Origin: Tomocerus qinae
Taxonomy: Eukaryota > Arthropoda > Collembola > Entomobryomorpha > Tomoceridae
NCBI GenBank assembly: GCA_020055645.1
Contig: CM034547.1
Span: forward strand, 55,926,909 to 55,990,908
Reading direction: 5' to 3'
DNA length: 64,000 bases
The number at the start of each line of letters is the position of its first letter. The first letter of the stretch is position 1. The notes beneath the pieces are model-generated. The model did no database searches. It saw only the letters and a program-made list of their open reading frames with translations, and had not been told where the DNA came from. Position numbers and translations under genes: made by a program. Below, piece after piece: positions 1 through 12,400 of this stretch.

Positions 1-3000
1 AAGATTAGCTTTGCTATACCATCAAGCAACTTGCGCTATGCACTATATAAAAGCTTATAATAAGTAGGTAACAATACTTGTATGGCTCAAAATATAGAGA
101 TTATATCCGAAGGTACATATATACTGCATCGTTACTGCAGAATACGGAATTGGGGACATGACATGATAATACTATTCTCATTTGTAATTTTGTAGATGCT
201 CTACTACCGTGAATTTGCTCTTTGCACTATAACACAATTATTTAGATGTTCTTTCATATCGGTGCAACTCTACAGAATATGGCAGTAAACACTTTACATT
301 GAAAAATGAAATAGCCTTTAATAGTTCCATTAAATAAATACAAGCGTGATCAACATACAAAAAATGTGATCACAATATTTGCAAATATTATGTAGCTAGT
401 AAAATCTATGAAACGTCTAGATCTGTAATGTTAAGATATCGAATTAACAAGAAAACAAGTATTAACAAAACAAAAAGACATTTGCAGGAAGAACTGTAAC
501 TCCTAGCAGAAGTTGGAGTTTTAAATCTTTTTGCATATGGTCATTGTAATATATTGTTATTGTGCGCAGAAAATGTCAGCGTATTAGTGTGTGTACTGGT
601 TTACACTTTAAAAGAGGCATTTCAAGTCATTGAACATGTTTTTGTGCTTGAGATGTCAGCGTTGTTGTGAAAGCTATATTTTATGTAATAAAAATAATCC
701 TTTAGCAGTGAAAGATTGAACAATCTGCAGAGAAATGCAGTGTGAAGGAAGATTCCTTGTAGCGCAACGTCGTCAATGCCATTTACTCCAATAAAGACTG
801 ACGTGTGTAATTTTTCCCCAGATTTGTTTTTCCTACATAGTTGTTTGCAATTAATCTCAATAAACGTATTAAGGTTGACTCAAGACACTACAGAGTTGAT
901 TTTGCGGTTGTACTTTGCAAGGTTACTTAGACGGGATTAGTTTCTTATGGCTTCGTCTGAAAATGAAGTGAAAACAACCCCGCGTGTGATTTGTAACGAT
1001 AGTAAAGGGAGCAGTCAACTATAAAGCTTAAGAAATGTCAAGAAAAGTCAAGGAAAAGTAGGTTCGTAGGGAAGTTGAGGAGGGTTTTGATTATAAAGTA
1101 ACCTTTATCTCAGATTAAAAGTCAGTAGAAAATTAAAGTTGATCCAAAGACTCAGCAAGACCAAGAAAAGACTTAAGTAATACAAAACTTTTATAACCAC
1201 TGCACACAGATTCATCCTGCAGTGCCATCCCTATATTTTACAATTACACTTAAAAACCCAAAAACCTTTCATCCAAACAGATTCATCAGGATAGTAACTG
1301 ATAGCTACTTAAATCTACGAAATGGTATAATCTGTAGTTCTGACAAGTTAGGCCTTTTTAACGAAGTATTCCAATCAAAAGTAAGAAAATCATTTTGAAA
1401 ATTCCAATTACTTAGTAACTTCTAGTGGATTTCTTCATAAAGTATTTTTGAATACGAAAGATTGAGTTTCCATAACTTAGATGACAACAAGTGGTTGATT
1501 TAGCTTTTCTTTCTCCAAAGTTTTTGACCTTTTTTAAGGTTTCAAGTACGGGCATGAATTTTGCTTTGATACCTCCTTAGTGTTGTATCTTAGCTTCTGT
1601 GTCGTGTTCTGTATCTCTTTCAGGCATTTGAACATTGTGAATGGTTTAAGGTTCCGGTGCTTTGGTTGATCTTGTGTAGATGATATGGAGGTTATATTGT
1701 GTGTACAGATAAGTACTATAATGGTGTTATGTCATTTATTCTATTCTTATTCAAAGCACTATCCAGGAGAGTTGTAATTGAATTTGCGAATACAAGCGCC
1801 TTCTAACTGGCTCTCCAGAAATATCATAATGTCATAATTTCATTTCTGAGAAAAGGAGACAAAGTTATAGTTTATGTGTTAAACGACACAGTAGAGTCTA
1901 TTTGAGTAGTGCTTAGTATGGTTAGTAGGAGTGTGGCAACAACAGTGTCTGTGCCATTGCAGATAGAACAGAAGCAAACTTGAGTTGTTTTAAATGAGAT
2001 AAGAGCTCGGTGAGTTGAATTCAATTGGGCTGCTGTTGCATTTCAGATGGAGGAGGAAAAGTAAAATTGTAGGTTGGCACAGCGAGACAGGACAAGACAA
2101 GTAACTACAAAATTTACTAAACTGCAGCAACTGAGAAATACTGTATGAGCATTAAAATATAATACATGATAGTATATCATGTCATATTATCAGTCGAGTA
2201 CATAAAGTCTAGCAAAACTTGAACTGTGAATTCTGGAGAGAAAGAACCCTACAGTCAAAGTGAAAGTTCTATATGCCTTATTAGAGCGGGTAGTTAATGG
2301 GTGTGCTTTTGGTGTTAGATATAAAGAAATTATATTGTAGGATAGCAATTTCTCCTCAGATAGACAGATAGTTGAGTTCGGAGCTCGTCGTGTTTGGCCT
2401 CTCAGATTTAATTAGAATTTTCGTCCGCGAGAGAGTCGCTAATGGGAAAAGAAGCGCCATTTCTCATGGCTCTCTAGTCTTCCACCTACAAGAATGCATA
2501 ATACACTCGGGTGTACCTACTCCTTCGTATGCCATGTGCCCACCTATGTATTTAAATAGCCTAAATGATACATAGCACCCTATACCCTCCTGATAAATGG
2601 TATGGCTTCCTCAGAAAGTAAATACATGGCTATTAGTTACTTTCCAACTAATACAGTCGGGCATTTTGCTCTCTATTATAATGATGAATACCTCTAAAAT
2701 AATATCTTATTTCCTCTACTCTGCCCAGATGTCAGATATCAATACCAACATGCGATTCAATAGCCACATTCATTGAAAATTTCAACTGAGTTTCTTTGGA
2801 ATTTCCCATTTGTTGAACATGTACTTTTCAAGCTCAAAATATCAATTGAACAGGTAGACATAATAGCTGGTGCGTAAAATACCGTTTTGTATTGGTATGC
2901 ATGAATCTGGTTACTCGTCGAACCCTTCTGTTGTGCTGCTTTGAAGTTTTTCTTTCTCCAAACTCCTCATTTGAGAATATTTACTTTTATTCAAGTAATT

Positions 3001-3321
3001 GTATGCAGGTGAATAGTCAAGGAACTCGATGCAATAAACCCGTACAAATAATAAATAGCAGCAAGTCGTGATGTAGTAGTTTAATGGCCCAACTTGTGTA
3101 ATTTCGTGCAACAGTAATAACTACCTACGCTCCTTCAGAATCTGCATGAAAATTGGACGGAGGCTTTTTCCTTTTTGAAATTTTTATTCACTTCTTGTCG
3201 CTAACGCACTTGAGTCGAATATTTTAGTTTATTATGTCTCTCCATGCTCGCATAACTATGCGTAGCCTATTTATGTAAGTACAATGCAGTATTATAATAC
3301 CCTCAATTTTTGTTTGAATAG
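1..3321 (+). other. Intron (3' part) upstream of the first visible exon of gene 1
   Basis: No exon resembling the expected Ig3 end (a W-x-LNV-like sequence followed by a donor in phase 1) was found here, so this is probably the end of a long intron. It ends in a T-rich tract and TAG acceptor at 3319-3321. The 67-codon open frame at 2372-2575 shows no Ig features. Nothing else was recognised. Confidence 0.55.
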
Positions 3322-3449
3322 ACACTCCCGTAGCGATTCTCAGGTTTGGAAGTAACAAAACAACGAATTTCTCAGAAGGAGAATCCGTACTTCTCGAGTG
3401 TCATGTTAAGGCCAACCCACCTATTCATTCTATCATGTGGTTTCATCAG
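3322..3449 (+). CDS. Gene 1 exon: first half of Ig4
   Basis: The acceptor follows a T-rich tract (...gaatag) and the donor is CAG|gtaagg. The exon starts with the last two bases of a split codon and ends in phase 0. It encodes 42 full codons with LRFGSN, then FSEGESVLLECHVKANPP (B-strand Cys27) and MWFHQ (C-strand Trp40). The matching exon of gene 2 at 49828-49958 has LQLGSN, KEGDDVYFECQVKSNPP and SWFHE with the same phases. Likely N-glycosylation sites are N-K-T and N-F-S. Confidence 0.92.
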
Positions 3450-6400
3450 GTAAGGTTCCCAGTCTTTTCTATTATAATATTTTTGTTGGATTTCTAAAAC
3501 TGTTATTACGCAGACTAATTTGCCTTGTTCTGAGTCACTCGCCCACGTATGTATCAATTTAGCATAAAGAAAACCTTTGTAATTGTTATTGAGTCCACCC
3601 AGAAAATAAGTGTGTGCCGTTGTATGAATAATGGATCAAAGCATGGAGTTGGGAGAAAGTCAGTGTATCAGTGCTTTACACAATGCAATTCAGTGGTGGG
3701 AGAAAGATTGATAGGGGTCTGTAATAGATTGGTGAGCTTAGATGATAAAGAAAGTCAATAAATATCTCTTACACGTAGATCTATTGTTGGTTAAGTCAGC
3801 AATTAACTTTTACTTAGAGAAAGTTGGCAAAAGGTGAAAGTCCTTGGGAAGATCAAACGTCTGTGCTACATATCACACACGCAGGAATATATGTAGCACA
3901 GACCATTGTACTTTTCTAACTAACTGAGCAACAAATAAAAGGGACTCTGTTCTCGAGGAAGAAAAAGGGATGATGTAAGATGGGATGTGATGTGTGCTCT
4001 TTTGTTCTGTTTGCTTTTTGCGTAGGACAAGCAATTGTTCGACAATAGGACGGCAGGAGTTCAAATAAATGGCATGACGCTCGTCCTCAGACATCTTACT
4101 CATTTATCAGGTGGAAATTACAACTGTGAGGCTGCTAATGACGTGGGGAAAGGAATCAGCAATCCGCTCCCTATTCCCCTCTACGGTAAGTACCTATAAT
4201 ACTGTTTATAATGTCAAACTGGACCGTTATATTATCCCAGATAGTACTAAGTACAACTAGACTTGTTTTCCTCTCTAGGTACTTCATCATGCCCTTCCTT
4301 GTCCTTCCTGTTTTGTCTTCCTATATATCTCACTGCACATATCTTCTAAATAAATGCATGGATAATGCTATACACTTCTTCCTCACTGTCCCTAGAGAAT
4401 TGATAGTTACTAATAATTTATAGCGCTATATACTGAGCTTATCATGTAGTAGATACATAGCATTATTTAGGTTAGGTAATTTCTCAGGCTTTTATCTTTA
4501 ATGATTTTAATAACTTAGTCTTTCCGGTTCCCCTCTCCAGACTTTTTTCTCCTGTGCTCTACATAATATAATCAAAGTGTCATTAACACTTGCACCGGAC
4601 AATGTTCATTGTGACAGCCTATTAGCATTAATAATACAGTGCTCATGATGCCCTGTTAAGCTCATAACAATTTTTCACCCATCTTTTATTCCTCGTTATC
4701 CGTAAACTTATTAGATACATGTGTGCACATAACAATGAAGGGGAAATAATCACCAAATAAGGGTAGATAAGAAACAGTAGGAATATAATCAAGGTCGTAT
4801 GGCAGAGCACACTCCTTTCCCCTCGTGTCTCAAGAGACAAGAATTCGTACATAAAAAATAGGATGGAGGTCTTGCTGGATAATTCGAAATATTATTTGCC
4901 ATGTAGCTACCTATATTATATATGGCCGAAGTTTACGCGTGTAATATGAGTAGATAGATACAAGTGTGCCCCAAATTTTTTGAAAGCTTTTCTTTTGAGG
5001 TTAGTCTCTGTCATTGTTGAGTGTTTTATGTAGAGAGCGAGCACTGAACCAAAAGCGTGGCACTCTACACAGTTGTGTATTTACGCAAGATCTTCAGACT
5101 ATATATTTAGCAATGTGGGACAAACAGCGTAAGAATATGCACAAAAACTTTTCTCCCGTTTATAGTGAAACTTCTTCAATCCTCTATGCCTAGTGCAGCC
5201 ACTACAATAAATCATTAAATTATCTGTAATGCACTAAATTATTAGTATGTCTTACAGTGCCCCTACAAGAACTCAAATTCACAATGACTTTTTATTTAAT
5301 CAATTTGTTGATAAAGTAATGTATTCATACCTTCTTGGATAAGTAAAGACTCTCTAAAGAAGATGTACTGAAATGCCCTATTTAATAGCTTGATAATCCT
5401 TTGACAACCATTAAATGCATTAGTAATTCAATTTTGGCAGATACAATGCTGAAATGTTACATAGGTAATAACTTAGTGAATATAACTAAAGCAAAATTGA
5501 TAATAGTCAGCTTTAAAATTTGATAATAGTCAGCTTCAAAATTGTATTGAGCTTTGGAGATCTGAATGTCAGTTAGTGATAGATATCAGGTAATAAATGT
5601 GCATTGTGGTAAAATTTAATTTGCTAGAAAGAATCTGTAATTTTGTATTTTAGTTTGATTGGCAACGACTTCAGATTCTTGATGGAAATTTTAAGATTGT
5701 TGACCATTATACACACACATACACTTACACACAATTCAAAATTGGTAACTCTCAGAAAAGCCGGATATAAATAAATAATTGTGACAATAACCTCAATATG
5801 AACTCTTTCCAGCACTGAACATGTATTTAGAAATAATTTACCCAGTTTCAATGGAGTTTTCTACTATACTAACGACTTTCTAGGTTTGTTTTGTAACATG
5901 GACATTAAAATTCTAATTCGTTAAAGTTTTGAAGATTTATGTTTATACCCGTTTGAGTGTGCAAGTTAAATTAATTTTTTTTAGATTCGATGATTTAGCT
6001 ACTTATTCTAATAATATTTCTTAAAGGTACTATTTTATAGTTTTGCAGTTAGATATAGTATACAGATATGATAGTTAAATATAAGTATTATGTAAGCATA
6101 TTGATTCACGCAATATTATCTTCTCTTCATTGATTTAAAATAGTAAAACTGAAATAATCAGGATAAATTAAACTCACAGCAGTAGGTAAATTGGTAACGC
6201 TATAGCCAAGGAAATTGTGTATAACTTTATCAATTGAATCAATTGCTGCGCCGACCTTTAAATCTCAGAGTAAGTAGTTCAACTGCAGGAAATTAAGCAG
6301 TGTGACATTGACATATGCCCGTTCGGTTTCATTATTATTTTCAGTATTTTGTCTTCGTCTTATGATAAGTAAAATGCCATAACGTTTTGAACCTCCGCTT

Positions 6401-9400
6401 AGTTGTACTTGCAGAATTTAATTATTACTTGTCCTTCTAGTGAATGATCAAAGGAGACAATTTTAATTTCGAGCACATATTATTATAGGCGTGACTTAGA
6501 TTTAATTTAATTTTCAACATGTAAAATCAGCTTGTTATATGTATATTAGTTATTATGATATATTATATTTTTCTGTTTCTACTACCCTAATATCTTCGTT
6601 AGGACTAAAATTGCACTATAGATTTACCTTGAGTGTATAACGGAATGATACGGTATGTACGATTAAAATCACTGAGCATTTACTTACTGCTAAGATTATC
6701 ATGGGAAGTTATTCTAGTTCATTCAATCAAAAATCTAGCACGTATTATAACGCTATGATTGGAGCAGTATATATTACTACTAATGCACTATGCTGTCACA
6801 TAAGTGTCATATTTAAATTTCTCATTCTTGTTTAAATTCTTGAAACTTTTAACTCTCACTTTTCTCTAAAACTAGAAACTGTCTATCGTATGTATCACGA
6901 AGTAAATTACCTCCATATGTGCATGAAAATAATATAAGTGAAAACTTGCATGCTGTAACAATTTGTCTTTTGACTGGAGATGGAATTAATTAGTTATTTA
7001 TTGAGATTTTGAATGTTTGAATGGATTTCTTTCTCGTTCTTCCATTTTAGCCAAATATGGTAAGATGTGCAATGTGTACATTTACTTTTAGCATGTGCAC
7101 TATGAGATATTGTACTAGCTATGTGAACATAAATTGAAAATTTCTGAGCAGGAAGGATGATCCAGGGAAGTAGTTTTGTAAGTGCGATCTACCATTAGAT
7201 GCTTATACTTTTACTTATATTTTCTTGTTATGGCAAAGTTGTGTTTACCATAATTTTAGACACACATGTTTTTCTTCGTATGCACTTAATTCTTCCGGGC
7301 AGACATGCTAATAATGCAGCAGGCATTAAGAAGCGTCTGAGCAAATGTTTTACAGGAGCTTTTTATAGTAAAACCCGTCAACAGAGTATCATGGGGAAGT
7401 AGGAAGGTGTGCTCTAGCAATGTAAACGAGTTTATGAGCGAGTGCGCATACTTAAATTTTCAATTTTTTACGAGACATTTGTTCCGCTGTGTGATAACAT
7501 ATAGTGCCGACTTGGAATAATCCTAATGAGCTAAACATACTTCCCTCTTCTGCACTAAACACAAGTACCTACTTAATTTACTCTCATCCTTTTGTGCTGA
7601 CAGATTCCCTCACAGATTTTTAACCGAATCCATACAAAATTCCCACACACGGCCATACTTGGTCGTAATCTGTACTATTTATAATAATCTACTTCTTGCA
7701 GCATTACACGGCTGATACAGAATATTTAGTCTTTTATTCTGGCATCTTCCTGTCAAACTATTTAAAGATTTTATTGTTCATAATGTTCACTTCAGATATC
7801 TCAAATCACCTGATGAATAATATTAATATAGTCATTACATATAACACTCATCAAGTGATTTGGGTACTCCAAAAATAAAGACTGAACTTAGGCATCGTTG
7901 TTTTTCTTAGCTAATAAAAAATATCTCAATAATAGAGTTATCTAGGTTTTTGTAAGTATTATGTTAGTGACTAGCAATAGATGTTAAAGAATTGGAATTG
8001 AAAATTTAGATTCTATGGTATATATGTTATGTAGAATTATAGTAGAATATATAGCCGTGTCAATGAATGTATAGGAACGATGATATTGTCCGTAAATGTT
8101 GCAATCTATTGTGACTTGTAGGAGAAGAGATGTTGTACTAACTAACATTTAGTGGTTATTGTGTTAGGCTATTAGAGTGTCTCTGCTAGCTATTATTTGA
8201 TTACTTCGTTTACTAGGGCATAAACGTGTGCTATAATAGAGACAGAGTAGTTTGCAGGTTGGGGAAGCAATACAGAAGTTAAAGGAGCTATCAGTATTGG
8301 CGTGGGAAATAAATCGGGAATGGTTTTCGCAGTGTTAATTAACAGTGGGGAGAGAGATATGTATGTAATTGCTATTCGGGTGTGAGGTGTAAATATGGGC
8401 AACACAAAATTTAACGATAATGGCGACAAGAATGCTTTCCAGATGGAAGGAAACGGAAATGAGAGTAAAAAGAGTACAAAATAGAATTAAAACAGTAGCT
8501 ATGCATTCCGTAATTCTACGCACAGCTACAGAAGTGGATCATGTTTTTGCTTCACATTAATAAAACTGTAGCATTAGCATTTTGAGATACAAGATATAAT
8601 AAACGTGGAGTAGTTCTCATTAGATATTACTACCTTTGTGTAGAAGGTCTTTATATAACTGATTATGAAAGATTGCAATATTTTAATAATATGTTTGTAA
8701 TAAAAGCAGTGTGCCGGAAAGGGAGGTTGTTTCCTTTGCCGTTCTGTGAATTTCTTTGTATTACCAAATCGTTTATGCCTGGTGAGTGGGCGTCATAAAG
8801 GAAAACTATCAAATATTTACATTTTAAATTAGTGAAAGCAAAGTGGAAAGGATAACAAAAGGCAGAGAGCCCACTTGTATTATTAAAGGTGTACTTTGGT
8901 GTAAGCTTTAATTGTTCCTCCCCATGTGAGTTCGGTTATAATAATGAGCTAAAGCACTCCTCTAATACTAAATAGATGAATACCGAATTAATTACGTGTA
9001 AATTTTTCCCTCCTAGGCATTCTTCTACACTCACTTTCAGAGAGTCAAGCAAATGTCCAAAACAAGAACTGACTCTGCTGGCTAAGATGCATAATTTAAT
9101 AGATAACTCAAAATTAACATCAGATCTATTTTATTCGTAGCTCGCTCAATGATTGTGTGTGGTCTCTCGCCCAGGTGAGCTGCTACAATATTTACAGGTT
9201 GTAGGTATTTTCATGGTAATTGTATACATAAATAAATAATATTTCTCCAAGAACTGCCCCTGCCTTGCTCTTTAACGTTTACTGCTGAGCCTAAGGGCAT
9301 GTTGACTGTAATTAGCCGGATGCAAGTCAGGCTTTTATTTCTTCCTTGTTAGAAAGGTATTCTACATGCACACGTAGAATGAATGTTACAATTTTATGTC

Positions 9401-12400
9401 TACCGTTCTCTGTCAGATCCTGAGTAATGCAGGAGTAGGAGTTTTACATTATCAGCATCATCCCATTTTTATCCTTCTGTCTCGAAAGTTTCTACTGACG
9501 CCCGTGCATCCTATGTCGACTTGTTATGTTTGACAACGGCTAGCGACCGATATGGATTACATATTTCCCTCATGTGAAATGACAGCTCCCTTTTGCTGTT
9601 TCATGCCACGGGTACCTCTTATCACAAACCTATATCTATCCTGTATTTATTCTTGTCCAATTTAATCTCGCATCAGTGACAGCACAATTGAATTATATAT
9701 ATCATCATTCTAATAACTGCATTCCTACGTTCATCCATAATAAATACAATCCATATTGTCTACCTTCGGAAAGAGGGAGAAAATTTATATATTATTATTA
9801 TACTATATCTTATGTAGGTGACTATGGTACATCTTTAGTATCTGCAGACGTTATTTTATGTTTAAATGTGATATTATATAGCACAGGATAATAACAGATG
9901 TAGGCTAGCCAATGATAATATTAATAATAATCACTAGTGATTCAAAATTTTGAGTCACCTAAAAATGGTAATTTATAGGTACATCTCTTAAGGTGATCTT
10001 TTACGGAATGCAATGTAGTGTGCTTCAAATATCTTGACTATTGTGGCAATAATTTCTAAGTCTTTCAAATGCACATTTGTCTGCCATATTTTATTGCAAT
10101 TTATTTAAATCGTCTTACTACTTCCGTGAGAGTCCCTCCGAACCAAACCTGCCAAATCCTTTTCTTAAAATTGTCTGCTTTGCCTTACTTTTAAACCACG
10201 AGAATAGGGTGATCAATACTCCTTTGTGTGCCCCAGATCATCTTATTAATTGTTTTGACATTGGACCAAATGGGTATATTTTTCATAATATTTTGCGAAC
10301 TTCATTAATATTGCTCATCTGAAGCAAGTTAGATGCTATTTCTGCTATATATTATAATGTTTTCATGAACTGCAAATTGGCGGATATAAGTTAATATTAT
10401 ATGCAGTATTTAAAAAAGATTTATTAGTGAGCTCTGGGCCCTGAACTGTGAACTCTGAAGAATTGGTTCATTGTTAATGACGAATATCAAATAGTAACGA
10501 TGAATTACGGACATGTAATACCAATGAAATATTTGGGACTGCGAAATGAAATTAGTTGGAAAGAATCTGTATATTTTGCAATTTTTATTTGTAATTTATA
10601 TTCCTGAATCCTGGTGAAAACTAAAGAATAGTATAACTACATAATAATTGCTATAAACACAAATAGATGTTTCAAAGTATTTTCTATTTAAGAAACCTGA
10701 CAGTTGGGATATGATAAGATATTGCAAAATAGAATGATCAATTTTGATTTTTGGTTGAAATTGCAGTTTCGCCGAAATGTGCGTCCCCGGAGGCGAGTCG
10801 AGTGCCATTATCAGTGGGAGAGAGCCATCTCCTCGCCTGTAACGTTTTGGCGTGGCCATCAGATTTGAATTTTTATTGGACTCTTAATCGATCCCGAGAC
10901 ATCTTACCTATTGGAAATCCAAATGAGAATTCTGTCAATAGTGAAGCGGATGCCAATTCTATGAATGTTGACGCAGACATGCATTTTGACTCTGAGTCAG
11001 AGTCTCATCTCGAGTCACCGTCAAGAGCCAAAGAATTTGGAGGAGAGGTTGTATTACTTGAAGGAGTGGGAGCTGTTGAAAAGACAGCTAGGATGAGGTC
11101 GACAACTTCGATGACATCGACGGAGACGACCAGCAGCCTTACTCATACTCATTTGAGTGACTTTCCCTTTCGGTTGGCGGGCGCGGATCTGCGAAAGAGT
11201 GTTGGGGGTAAAAGGAGAGACTCGCACACTGACTTTGATAAGATCCGTCACCAGTCTCTTTTATCCTACAAAATCTTGAGTCTCGACGACTACGGAACAG
11301 TTGCTTGTTGGGCGAGAAATTCCTACGGGAAACAGATCCACCCATGTCTTTTCCACATTATCACCAGTAAGCAATCACATCACCACTATTTCTTATCTAA
11401 TATTTATCTCTAATAAAATACATCTATGCCTACTCCCACCCGCTCCTCCCTCAAAACTTCCATTTCATTCAACTTGGAAATGTAATTTTACTAACAGACC
11501 TTAAAGAGGTTTTGCAATCTATTGTAGTACTTGTTATGAAAATGACAATATCTCTCGCAGAAAATACTCACTCCTCGTTACAATGTTTGCCATTTTTGTT
11601 CTACTATGCTCCCTATGCCATACAAACATAGAAATAGGAATGCAACTTATGACGTTCACAGAAACCTTATCAGTTAGACACCTGTACATGTATCTAATTC
11701 ATGTTTCAAAATGATTATAAATGATAACCTAAATGCGTAAAATTTTTTTGTGTGCATAATACTTACAATAATATTATTATGATTTGATATAGTCGTTAAC
11801 AAAATACAGACTAGATACAGATAATACTCAGAATCCAGTAGACAAGATTTCTTGGATTTACTAATAACGTAATGGGAGAAAAGAAGAGTTCAGTAATACT
11901 AGAGCAAGGAAATTCAACCAAGATTTTGATTAGTGCTATGATATACTTAAACCATGTCAAAGTATTTAGATATCCATCTATGTACTCGACTTGTGCAATA
12001 TTTTTTGAATAGGCTTTGATGTTGTATTCTTAGAAATGAGACACAATTTCTGTATGTAAAACTCTTCTCTGAATATGTATTTTATCTTGATTTTATCCAT
12101 TGCCTGTGCTACTGCAGACTGCTGTTATGTACCTAAGCAATATCAACTTAATTGGCAAACTAAACCGGATACGAAAGTTGTTTCTTAGAATTTCTGGAAG
12201 CGTATAGAAATGATTGGAGGAAAGTCTAGACAGCTATAATAAATTCATTACCAATTCAAACTTGCTTTCCTGGAAATGAGAACAGTTGGTTATGGAACAG
12301 GATAGTTGTGCACTTTGTCATTTATGTCAACTATTAAACTGTCTTTACCAGTCTTAACCACAGGTTTTTGAAATTATCGCTTGTGCTAAGAATTAAAATT

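Larger units (their letters stand above)
4186..10766 (+). other. Intron between Ig4 and Ig5 of gene 1 (6.6 kb)
   Basis: Donor gtaagt; acceptor gaaattgcag at 10757-10766. The sequence is AT-rich, with a direct tandem duplication at 5493-5537 and a short CA-rich run near 5710-5733. No coding exon with Ig features and no mobile-element coding sequence was seen. Confidence 0.75.

Noticed and set aside
2372-2575. 67-codon + strand frame considered as the missing Ig3 exon of gene 1
   Set aside because: No Ig cysteine/tryptophan pattern, no W-x-LNV end, and no donor in the needed phase.
11054-11345. Antisense frames within the Ig5 exon of gene 1
   Set aside because: They are shadows of the real exon on the other strand.
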